Origin: Butyricimonas faecalis
GTDB taxonomy: Bacteria > Bacteroidota > Bacteroidia > Bacteroidales > Marinifilaceae
Direction of reading: 5' to 3'
NCBI RefSeq assembly: GCF_003991565.1
Contig: NZ_CP032819.1
Coordinates: 744,001 to 808,000 of the forward strand
DNA length: 64,000 bases
The notes beneath the pieces were generated by a model. That model had not been told where the DNA came from. It worked only from the letters and a program-made list of their open reading frames with translations, and ran no database searches. Made by a program: the position numbers and the translations under genes. Of this stretch, positions 18,529-25,791 are shown in pieces. Position 1 is the stretch's first letter. Each line of letters begins with the position of its first letter.

Positions 18529-19353
18529 ATGAAAACAAGAATGACTATTTTCACTTCCTTATTGTTAGCCGGATTTGCTTTCACAAGCTGTGATGACGAT
18601 AATGACAACTACACTCCGGGTGAAGAAATCGTGAATGTATTATATGAAAAATACCCGAATGCACAACGTGTTGACTGGGAACTGCAACGCGATCATTACG
18701 TGGCAGACTTTCGCGACAATAATATCGAGAAAGAAGCATGGTTTAACACCAAAGGCGAATGGGTAATGACCGAAAGTGACATCCCGTTTGAGGACCTCCC
18801 GCAAGCCATACAAACCGCATTTGGCGAGTCGGAGTATAAAGACTGGAGAGTTGATGACGTGGACATGCTGGAAAGAGTTGAAATGGAAACCATGTACGTG
18901 ATCGAGGTTGAAAAAGGCAAACAGGAATTCGATCTATTCTACGCGGAAGACGGAATTTTAATCAAAGCCATAGAAGATCTTGACAACAATTATCAACCCA
19001 ACACGGTTCCTGAAGTCTTGAAAAACTTCATCAACAACAAATACCCGCAAGCCACGATCGTGGATATTGAAATCGAAAAGGGCATTACCGAAATCGACAT
19101 TCTACACGAGAACAAAGCAAAAGAATTACACTTCAATAGTGCCAATGAATGGTTATACACGACTTGGGAGGTTAAAGAAAGAGAAATTCAGGAAATAGCA
19201 GACAACGTAAAAGCCGCAAATCCCGGCTTCCACGTTGACGACATTGACTACAAGGAAAGCGCCGACAACAGTAAAGTATACATATTCGAACTGGAACAAG
19301 GTGATCACGAGAAATATGTAACAGTTGACATGGAGGGGAATATAGTAGGATAA
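18529..19353 (+). CDS. PepSY-like domain lipoprotein
   Basis: This is an envelope lipoprotein of 274 residues with lipobox FTSC at about residue 20 and an acidic stretch after the Cys (DDDNDN). Two or more PepSY-like (DUF2874/BLIP-like) beta-alpha repeats follow, each with the pattern KYPNAQRVDWE, VADFRDNNIEKEAWF, GEWVMTESDIPFEDLP. The second half repeats the plan (KYPQATIVDIEIEKG, NEWLYTTWEV). Such proteins bind ligands or inhibit envelope enzymes; the ligand is unknown. It follows the kinase gene after 114 bp, behind its own regulator-type promoter, and is paralogous to the next gene. Confidence 0.88.
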   Translation: MKTRMTIFTSLLLAGFAFTSCDDDNDNYTPGEEIVNVLYEKYPNAQRVDWELQRDHYVADFRDNNIEKEAWFNTKGEWVMTESDIPFEDLPQAIQTAFGESEYKDWRVDDVDMLERVEMETMYVIEVEKGKQEFDLFYAEDGILIKAIEDLDNNYQPNTVPEVLKNFINNKYPQATIVDIEIEKGITEIDILHENKAKELHFNSANEWLYTTWEVKEREIQEIADNVKAANPGFHVDDIDYKESADNSKVYIFELEQGDHEKYVTVDMEGNIVG

Positions 19354-19412
19354 CAAACAAGAAACATTTAAGTTGTCTCGACGTAAAACAAGAATATCTT
19401 AAAATAAAAATC

Positions 19413-20258
19413 ATGAAAACGACATTAGTTACCACATTAATCCTACTCACAACCACGCTAGCCTTCAGTAGCTGCAAGGACAACGGCTACACTCCACCCA
19501 AAAACGTTGTGAGTGCCTTTAAAGTAAAATACCCCTCGGCCAAACGAGTAGAATGGGAAGTGAAGAACACGTATCAAGTAGCCGAATTCCATATCGGTTT
19601 CACGGAAGCCGAGGCTTGGTTTGACAACAACGGTCAATGGGTGATGACAGAAAGTAACGTCAAGTATAGTTCCCTACCCGTGGTCATTCGCAATAGCTTT
19701 GAATCCGGAGAATACGGGAAATGGAAAGTAGAAGACGTTGACAAGCTAGAAAGATCCGGCATGGAAACCATCTACATCATCGAGGCTGAACTCGGGGAAC
19801 AAGAAGTTGCCTTGCATTACTTGGAAAATGGAACGCTGGTAAAAACCCTCATGGACAACGATGGACGGGGATATCAACCGGAGAGCGCACCCCAAGCAGT
19901 TCTACAATTCATTCAGCAGAAATACCCGCAGGCCAATATTGTGGAAATCGATCAAGATAAAGGATTACTAAAGATTGACATTATTGATCAACAAATCATG
20001 AAAGAAGTCGTGTTCAACCACCAGAATCAATGGGTTGTCACCACTTGGGAAGTTCCACACAACAATGTACCGGCTAATGTGATGAACGTGTTGAAAACTT
20101 CTTCTTACGCGAACTACCGGATAGACGACATTGATTATGAAGAAAGAGCTGACGGTTCCCTCGTTTATATCTTTGAAGTCAAACAAGGAAACCGGGAATT
20201 CGATGTCACGATAGATGCCAACCATCTCAAGATTATATCTGCAACACCCCAAAATTAA
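19413..20258 (+). CDS. PepSY-like domain lipoprotein (tandem paralogue)
   Basis: This 281-residue paralogue of the previous gene has the same order of elements: signal with SSC lipidation Cys (LAFSSCKDNG), KYPSAKRVEWEV, EAWFDNNGQWVMTESN, then the repeat KYPQANIVEIDQDKG and NQWVVTTWEVP. The two differ along their full length, so the duplication is old enough to have diverged. No separate promoter is seen in the 59-bp gap, so it is probably co-transcribed. A strong hairpin terminator follows. The ligand is unknown. Confidence 0.88.
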   Translation: MKTTLVTTLILLTTTLAFSSCKDNGYTPPKNVVSAFKVKYPSAKRVEWEVKNTYQVAEFHIGFTEAEAWFDNNGQWVMTESNVKYSSLPVVIRNSFESGEYGKWKVEDVDKLERSGMETIYIIEAELGEQEVALHYLENGTLVKTLMDNDGRGYQPESAPQAVLQFIQQKYPQANIVEIDQDKGLLKIDIIDQQIMKEVVFNHQNQWVVTTWEVPHNNVPANVMNVLKTSSYANYRIDDIDYEERADGSLVYIFEVKQGNREFDVTIDANHLKIISATPQN

Positions 20259-20260
20259 AT

Positions 20261-20287
20261 AAAGGGCGGTTTCGAAAACCGCCCTTT
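20261..20287. terminator. Bidirectional terminator
   Basis: AAAGGGCGGTTT (20261-20272) pairs perfectly with AAACCGCCCTTT (20276-20287) around a 3-nt loop, flanked by A/T tracts. It lies between the convergent PepSY and transglutaminase genes and can serve both strands. Confidence 0.85.
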
Positions 20288-20292
20288 ATTTA

Positions 20293-21474
20293 CTACAAAT
20301 GCAATTTCACTTCTACCGGTTTTTCCTTCACTTTCACCTCTTCTCCTACCCACTTACCGTCTTTATTAAAATAATTCAACGTGTACACTTTATTCTTCTC
20401 CACCATAAACTCCAACACGTCATTCATATCCTGTCTCGGTCCGGCAGTACGTCCTCCACCAATTTGGTCTTTACCACAGAAAATATCCACGTTGGTAGCT
20501 ACGCGATCGTCAGATTTACGCATATTACGTTTATCTTTAAACATCATCACCTTCAAAGGCACGTAATTTCCCCCGGCCAACTGAGATTGATAAACCTCTT
20601 GATAAATATCCAGATAACGTTGGGTTACATTGATGGCAGGCACATAATTAATATTAAAATCCCAAACTAACGGGAAACTCTCCCCTGTCGGTTTGAAAGA
20701 AGATGCCCAGATCGCGTGCATACGATCCTTTGGATCAGCCTTTCCGGCATCGGCAAGGAACCATGAACGATCGAGTTCATTCGGGTAATACTCCGTGAAA
20801 TACCATTTACCGTCTAACCACACCTCACACCAGTTATGATTCCCACGGTTATCGTGCCAGCTGGCCGTCCCGGCAATACGGGAAGGAATACCCACCGACC
20901 GCAATGCATCCGTCAACAAAATAGACAGACCGCTACAAGAAGCCATTCCCTGACGAATAGACTCTGACGGATTCTGATCCGGTTTCTCGCGAGCCGTATT
21001 GTAATCCACTTTCACTTCATCCCGGATATTCTTGTTCACGGCTTTAATTGCCTCCTCCAAAGTCTTGCAATTCTCCACGTAGGGAGCAAATCTCTTGTAG
21101 AAATCGGCACGCCATTGATCTCTTTCCTCGTTCAGAGAAGCGTAAGGCAACACGTCATTCAAAAAAATAGAATCCGGCACGCTCTTCGCCCACGCAAAAC
21201 GGTTACGAGCTTCATACGCCAGTTTCACGTTCGACAACAAATCATCCCCTTTCATCGTTTTCAAATCCCGCTCCGGCATGTAAGAAATCAAGAATGCCAC
21301 TCCCTCTTTCATTTCCGGTGTAGCACTTTCCAAGGCTTTCGCCAATTCAGGCTGATTCGTTCCCGACGTTTCTAAAGCTTTGTCCAATAAAGCATGGTAT
21401 TTTTCCGGCACTCCCGGATACTTCGCACATGCAAAGCACATGCAACACAACAACAAGATAAATGTACTTTTCAT
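20293..21474 (-). CDS. Transglutaminase-like lipoprotein
   Basis: This is a secreted lipoprotein (signal ending CFACAKYP) of 393 residues. Helices at about 25-150 precede a transglutaminase-like core at about 155-260. The catalytic Cys is in ASCSGLSILLTDALRSVGIP, the His in RGNHNWCEVWLDGKWYF, and an acidic residue follows in the EYYPNELD segment. The C-terminal 120 residues are beta-rich. Bacterial members act as proteases or peptide-modifying enzymes rather than true cross-linkers. It ends at the shared terminator and starts 3 bp after the stop of the DHOD-like gene, so the two are probably one transcript. The substrate is unknown. Confidence 0.85.
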   Translation of the reverse strand: MKSTFILLLCCMCFACAKYPGVPEKYHALLDKALETSGTNQPELAKALESATPEMKEGVAFLISYMPERDLKTMKGDDLLSNVKLAYEARNRFAWAKSVPDSIFLNDVLPYASLNEERDQWRADFYKRFAPYVENCKTLEEAIKAVNKNIRDEVKVDYNTAREKPDQNPSESIRQGMASCSGLSILLTDALRSVGIPSRIAGTASWHDNRGNHNWCEVWLDGKWYFTEYYPNELDRSWFLADAGKADPKDRMHAIWASSFKPTGESFPLVWDFNINYVPAINVTQRYLDIYQEVYQSQLAGGNYVPLKVMMFKDKRNMRKSDDRVATNVDIFCGKDQIGGGRTAGPRQDMNDVLEFMVEKNKVYTLNYFNKDGKWVGEEVKVKEKPVEVKLHL

Positions 21475-21477
21475 AAA

Positions 21478-22473
21478 TTAATATTGATTATTACTAAAAT
21501 ATTTCATAAACTGGGCCCTTTCATAAAGATCCGGATTTTCAATAGACGAATAAGAAAGCATTCCCCGATAATCCTCAATCGTTTTGAAAGCTTTCGAATC
21601 CATCCATCTCTTGATAAAATTATTCATATCCTCGATCACGTGAATCCCCTTCTCGTAAAGGACAGAACAAACCTGAACTGTCGTAGCCCCTGCCAACAAT
21701 AACTTCACGACAGCCTCACCACCATGCACCCCCGTGGAAGCAGAGATCTCCAACCTCTTATCCTTCCCGGCCAAAATACCGGTCCATCTCAAAGTGGTCC
21801 TCAATTCGGCAGCCGTGCTAAACACCGAAGCGGCCCCCATTTCTAAAGTATTAATATTAATATCCGGCTCGTAAAAACGATTGAATAACGTGGTCGCATC
21901 CGCCCCGTAAGCTTTGATTTTATCCACGAAAGCGGTAAGATTCGTGAAATAGTGACTGATCTTAACGGCAACAGGAATCTTCACCTGACTCTTGATGGAC
22001 TTCACGATCTCGAAATACACGTTCTCCACTTCCGCACTCTCTTTAAACTCGTTTACCGGCAAAATAAAAACATTCAATTCCAAGGCATCTGCCCCCGCTT
22101 CTTCCAACTGACGGGCAAACGACACCCATTCACCACCACCAAAACAATTCACGCTGGCAATTACGGGTATCGTTAAACGACTCTTGACATCACGCACCAA
22201 TTCCACGTACTTCTGTATCGTGTTAGAACGAATATACGCCTTGATATAGTCCTCTGCCTCCGGATAAGCATCACTTATCCCGTAACCCGCTTTGAACACC
22301 CCGGAAGTCTCCTCATTAATCTGTTCCTCGAAAATAGATTTTAACACCACGGCTCCCGCGCCCGCTTTCTCCATCTCCACCATCTTCTCCACGTTAGACG
22401 TTAAACCGCAACTTCCCGCGATAATCGGACTCCGTAACTCCAGTCCCATGTATGTCGTCTTCAAGTCTGCCAT
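21478..22473 (-). CDS. Dihydroorotate dehydrogenase-like FMN oxidoreductase
   Basis: This 331-residue TIM-barrel flavoprotein resembles class-1 dihydroorotate dehydrogenase and the PreA-type subunit. Recognisable segments are LRSPIIAGSCGLTS, VVLKSIFEEQI, ASVNCFGGGEW, GADALELNVFI, VAVKISHYFTNL, ASTGVHGGEAVVKLLLAGA and the phosphate-binding end VQVCSVLYEKG. It is not in a pyrimidine operon, and the loop that carries the catalytic Cys/Ser base in true PyrD (here after ALELNVFILP) looks different. I therefore call it DHOD-like and give no symbol. The real substrate is unknown. Confidence 0.85.
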   Translation of the reverse strand: MADLKTTYMGLELRSPIIAGSCGLTSNVEKMVEMEKAGAGAVVLKSIFEEQINEETSGVFKAGYGISDAYPEAEDYIKAYIRSNTIQKYVELVRDVKSRLTIPVIASVNCFGGGEWVSFARQLEEAGADALELNVFILPVNEFKESAEVENVYFEIVKSIKSQVKIPVAVKISHYFTNLTAFVDKIKAYGADATTLFNRFYEPDININTLEMGAASVFSTAAELRTTLRWTGILAGKDKRLEISASTGVHGGEAVVKLLLAGATTVQVCSVLYEKGIHVIEDMNNFIKRWMDSKAFKTIEDYRGMLSYSSIENPDLYERAQFMKYFSNNQY

Positions 22474-22511
22474 AATGATTTATTTAAATAGTTAATAATG
22501 AATCTTTTCAA

Positions 22512-23192
22512 TTACACGTTCGCGTAATTTCTCGCCCCGAAAATCGCACTCCCCACGCGTACCATCGTACTTCCCTCCTCCACGGCAATCCGGTAATCAC
22601 CGGACATACCCATGGATAGTTCCTTGAATTCCGGGTTTCCCGCGAAATAAGTTGTCTTCAACTCGTCAAAAATCTCTTTCAAGTGATGAAATTCCCGTCT
22701 GACCTGTCCTTCGTCATCCGTGTTCGTTGCCATTCCCATCACGCCCACGATCTTCACGTTTTTCATCTGCTTGTAATCGTCACTCTCCAAGAGAACTTTC
22801 GCCTCTTCCATATCCAACCCAAACTTCGTTTCCTCGCTGGCAATATGAAATTGCAGCAGACAAGGGATCACCCGATCGTGCTTCTTTCCCTCTTTGTCTA
22901 TCGTCTCCAGCAATTTCAAACTCTCCACGCCATGAATCAAAGAAACGAAAGAGGCCATATATTTCACTTTATTGGTCTGTAAATGACCGATCATGTGCCA
23001 TTCTATATCTTTAGGAAGCACCTCGTATTTCTCTGCCAGCTCCTGCACCCGGTTCTCCCCGAACACGCGTTGTCCGGCCTTGTATGCCTCCTCTATCGCC
23101 TCCACGGGCTTTGTTTTCGACACGGCGACTAATTTTACTCCATCCGGCAAACTACCGGCAATCTCTTTCAAATTTTCTACAATACTGCTCAT
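22512..23192 (-). CDS. YggS-family PLP-binding protein (PLP homeostasis)
   Basis: This cytoplasmic 226-residue alanine-racemase-fold barrel binds pyridoxal 5'-phosphate and buffers its level; no enzymatic reaction is established for the family. The PLP lysine lies in KLVAVSKTKP (about residue 26). Other signatures are FGENRVQEL, WHMIGHLQTNKV, KFGLDMEE, VVGVMGMATNT-like (KIVGVMGMATN), LSMGMSGDYRIAVEEG and RVGSAIFG. The length is typical. It is 38 bp upstream of the DHOD-like gene on the same strand. Confidence 0.93.
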   Translation of the reverse strand: MSSIVENLKEIAGSLPDGVKLVAVSKTKPVEAIEEAYKAGQRVFGENRVQELAEKYEVLPKDIEWHMIGHLQTNKVKYMASFVSLIHGVESLKLLETIDKEGKKHDRVIPCLLQFHIASEETKFGLDMEEAKVLLESDDYKQMKNVKIVGVMGMATNTDDEGQVRREFHHLKEIFDELKTTYFAGNPEFKELSMGMSGDYRIAVEEGSTMVRVGSAIFGARNYANV

Positions 23193-23384
23193 TCCTTTTC
23201 AACATTTAACATGCCCTTGAAAAACTACGGACTTACAAATATAACGTAAAATCAGTATATAATGTCAGGATACAACCGTTAAAAATTAACGTTTACATCC
23301 TTCCGTTACTGGTTTGCAGATCACAAGTTACAAGTTAATTGAATTTTACCCGGGAAAGACATTTCCACTCTCACTGAATTTTGC

Positions 23385-23392
23385 TAATTTTG
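23385..23392 (+). promoter_or_regulatory. -7 box for truA
   Basis: TAATTTTG matches TAnnTTTG and lies 20 bp before the truA ATG. The rest of the 220-bp divergent space (23193-23412) shows no other clear structure. Confidence 0.4.
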
Positions 23393-23412
23393 AATCCTGA
23401 AAAAGCAAAAAC

Positions 23413-24159
23413 ATGCACAGGTACTTTATTGAATTAGCATATAACGGAAGCGGATACAACGGTTGGCAGATACAACCCAACGCCCCCTCTGTCCAAGAAA
23501 CAATCAATCACGCCCTCTCCCTCCTGCTGAAACAGGAAATCAACGTGACCGGGGCCGGACGAACGGACACGGGAGTACACGCCTCATTTTTTGTCGCCCA
23601 TTTTGAGAGTGATATCGTCATTCCCCACACGAAAGCCTTAGTCGACAAATTGAACCGTTTCCTGGGAAAGAACATCGCGATCAAAGATATTTATGCCGTA
23701 CTGCCTGACATGCACGCTCGCTTTTCGGCGATATCGCGCACGTACAAATACTACATCGATAAAAACAAAAATCCGTTTACTTACCCGTTCTCCTACCGTC
23801 CGCATCCCTTACCCGACATCCGGTTAATGAACGAGGCTTGTGAACGTCTCATGCGTTACGAAGATTTCACCAGTTTCTCCAAATTGCACACGGACGTAAA
23901 AACCAACATTTGCCATATCATGGAAGCCAACTGGGAAGAGACGGACGAACAACTGGTATTCACCATCAAGGCCGACCGTTTTCTGCGTAACATGGTACGT
24001 GCCATCGTGGGCACCTTGTTGGATGTCGGACAAGGACGTATCACGCTGGAACAATTCCAACAGATCATCGAAAGCAAGGATCGATGCAAGGCAGGGACCT
24101 CCGTTCCCGGAAACGCCTTATTTCTTTGCGACATTGAATATCCCCCGTGCAAACTATAA
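23413..24159 (+). CDS. truA: tRNA pseudouridine(38-40) synthase
   Basis: TruA isomerises uridines 38-40 in the anticodon arm of tRNAs. The 248-residue protein has the N-terminal LAYNGSGYNGWQIQPN motif, the catalytic Asp in TGAGRTDTGVHA (about residue 52), the RTYKYYI segment, and the C-terminal RFLRNMVRAIVGTLLDVG and GTSVPGNALFLC. The length and motif order are standard. It is followed after 11 bp by the Lnb-type gene on the same strand, so co-transcription is likely. Confidence 0.97.
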   Translation: MHRYFIELAYNGSGYNGWQIQPNAPSVQETINHALSLLLKQEINVTGAGRTDTGVHASFFVAHFESDIVIPHTKALVDKLNRFLGKNIAIKDIYAVLPDMHARFSAISRTYKYYIDKNKNPFTYPFSYRPHPLPDIRLMNEACERLMRYEDFTSFSKLHTDVKTNICHIMEANWEETDEQLVFTIKADRFLRNMVRAIVGTLLDVGQGRITLEQFQQIIESKDRCKAGTSVPGNALFLCDIEYPPCKL

Positions 24160-24170
24160 TATTGAAACAC

Positions 24171-25325
24171 ATGAAAACAAAACTATTCATCCTATCCCTT
24201 TTCCTGTTTTTACTCACGGTGAGTACTTCGGCTTCTGTCAAATTGTCCAAAGACGCCACGATCAGCATCTTGACATGTTCCCCGGGTAACGAACTCTACT
24301 CGCTGTTCGGACACACGGGCATCCGGGTCGTTGACAAGGCAAACAACATGGATATTGTTTTCAATTACGGGACCTTTGATTTCGACACCCAAGGATTTTA
24401 CTTCAAATTTGCACGAGGTCTACTCCCCTACCAATTATCATGTTCCGAATTTCGCCGTTTTCTATCCTCCTACATCTATGACAAGCGTAGCGTATACTCC
24501 CAGACCTTAAACCTGGATTCCATCCAAAAGCAATACTTAATGGATTTACTCATTGAAAATTATCAACCAGCCAACCGGGAATACCTCTACAACTTCCTAT
24601 ACGACAACTGTTCAACCCGGGTACGGGACATCATAGAGAAAAGCACGGGCAACCAAATCACGTGGATAGCTCAACCTTCCACGAAAAGTTTTTGGAATCT
24701 TCTGGACGAATACCTCGGTCGTTCCCCGTGGATTCAATGGGGCATCCACACGATCCTCGGATCTCCCGCAACTTCCACGGCCACCCTCCGGGAACAAATG
24801 TTTCTTCCCGATTACCTCATGTATCATTTGGATTCCGCAGCATATAATGGAACCCCACTCGTGCAACCCATAGAGACGGTATACGAAGCCCCGGAACAAG
24901 ATCTTTCAACTCCCTGGTACTTCTCCCCGTTCTTTGTTTTTGCCATTTGCACGCTTGCACTCGTTTCACTTTTACAAAAAATAAAAAGCCGGCGTTTGCT
25001 AAAAGCAATTGCCATCCCATTCTTCGTGGTGACAGGTATTGTTGGATGCCTCATCGTCTTTTTATGTTTCTTCACGAAACATCCCACGATGTTCCCCAAC
25101 TTCAATGCCTTCTGGGCAAACCCCTTAAACCTCGTTGCCGCCTTCTTCCTCGGGAAACGCACCCTTCCGTGGATCATCAACAAATACCTGTTCATCTACC
25201 TCTATCTCTTGATCATCGGCTTTTTGCTATGGTTCTTGTTCGTTCCGGCTGTTCCATACGCTTCCATGGTCATCATCGTATGGATGATATACCTCTGCAT
25301 CCGTCTTCGACAAAGCGAAAAATAA
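24171..25325 (+). CDS. DUF4105/Lnb-type membrane protein (putative lipoprotein N-acyltransferase)
   Basis: I start this at the ATG 24171 (MKTKLFIL), not the in-frame GTG at 24147 that overlaps truA, giving 384 residues. A signal peptide precedes a periplasmic Lnb/DUF4105 domain (about 25-235) with a conserved His in ELYSLFGHTGIRV and Cys in FLYDNCSTRVRDIIE, fitting a Cys-His catalytic pair. The C-terminal part (about 255-375) has four to five membrane helices. DUF4105 proteins of Bacteroides (Lnb) have been linked to N-acylation of lipoproteins, which suits an organism rich in SusD and pilus lipoproteins. The activity here is inferred by family. Confidence 0.8.
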   Translation: MKTKLFILSLFLFLLTVSTSASVKLSKDATISILTCSPGNELYSLFGHTGIRVVDKANNMDIVFNYGTFDFDTQGFYFKFARGLLPYQLSCSEFRRFLSSYIYDKRSVYSQTLNLDSIQKQYLMDLLIENYQPANREYLYNFLYDNCSTRVRDIIEKSTGNQITWIAQPSTKSFWNLLDEYLGRSPWIQWGIHTILGSPATSTATLREQMFLPDYLMYHLDSAAYNGTPLVQPIETVYEAPEQDLSTPWYFSPFFVFAICTLALVSLLQKIKSRRLLKAIAIPFFVVTGIVGCLIVFLCFFTKHPTMFPNFNAFWANPLNLVAAFFLGKRTLPWIINKYLFIYLYLLIIGFLLWFLFVPAVPYASMVIIVWMIYLCIRLRQSEK

Positions 25326-25353
25326 TATTTTTCAATATTCTTTACCTCAACCC

Positions 25354-25383
25354 TTGCAGATTGAAATAAAACCCCTATATTTG
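25354..25383 (+). promoter_or_regulatory. tRNA-Phe promoter
   Basis: TTG (25354-25356), a 19-bp spacer and TATATTTG (25376-25383) form a textbook Bacteroidetes promoter 18 bp upstream of the mature tRNA end. Confidence 0.7.
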
Positions 25384-25401
25384 CACTCGCAATTCAGCGA
25401 T

Positions 25402-25474
25402 GGTACCATAGCTCAGTTGGTAGAGCAAAGGACTGAAAATCCTTGTGTCCCCGGTTCGATTCCTGGTGGTACCA
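25402..25474 (+). tRNA. tRNA-Phe (anticodon GAA)
   Basis: This is a 73-nt cloverleaf without encoded CCA. The acceptor GGTACCA pairs fully with TGGTACC. The anticodon stem AAGGA/TCCTT encloses loop CTGAAAA, so the anticodon is GAA. The T arm is CCCGG-TTCGATT-CCTGG, with one C-T mismatch at 51-63. It has its own promoter and a terminator directly after. It marks the left edge of the compositionally distinct DGR/pilus island. Confidence 0.95.
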
Positions 25475-25480
25475 CTGAAA

Positions 25481-25510
25481 GAGAGAGAGTTACGAAAGTG
25501 ACTCTCTCTC
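25481..25510 (+). terminator. tRNA-Phe terminator
   Basis: A 13-bp stem of alternating GA repeats (25481-25493 with 25498-25510), with one G-T pair and a GAAA tetraloop, is followed by ATTTTAT. Confidence 0.85.
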
Positions 25511-25562
25511 ATTTTATGGTCATTTTTAGGTGTTTTTAGCTTGATGTTTAAACCAGAAATTA

Positions 25563-25657
25563 ATTGTACTTGTAATCAGCAGCTATTTCACTGGTTCCTA
25601 TAAGTCGTTCTGCGAGCAGGCTGGTTCACATCGCCCGAAATCTATCGACACCCGGAA
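25563..25657 (-). pseudogene. Fimbrillin-gene relic fused to the VR1 downstream flank
   Basis: Bases 25563-25599 match 27115-27151 of the fimbrillin-like domain of the adjacent adhesin gene (18 identical bases, then interrupted identity), corresponding to the segment EITADYKYN. Bases 25618-25657 match the downstream flank of the template repeat (27774-27816). The stretch is too short to code and looks like a deletion scar from a lost third paralogue. Confidence 0.5.
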
Positions 25658-25791
25658 CTATGGGACAACCACCACGCGGAACCCGTAGTGATTAGTAGCA
25701 TGATCGTGTCTGTCGTTGAACCGGAACGCAGAACGGCAATACTGGGCGTCGAGCCCAAAATTGCCACCGCGCAGCATGCGGTTGTCGCCCG
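25658..25791 (-). repeat. DGR variable repeat VR1
   Basis: These are the 134 bp ending in the stop codon of the adhesin gene, collinear with the template repeat at 27817-27950 without gaps. I count 27 substitutions: 13 at positions where the template coding strand has A and 14 elsewhere. Homology to TR continues past the stop codon for about 40 bp. It encodes the segment from GDNRMLRGG to GFRVVVVP. Confidence 0.85.

Noticed and set aside
21478..22473. Annotation as true dihydroorotate dehydrogenase (pyrD)
   Set aside because: It is not in a pyrimidine context and the catalytic-loop region differs from PyrD as I know it. A DHOD-like label is safer.
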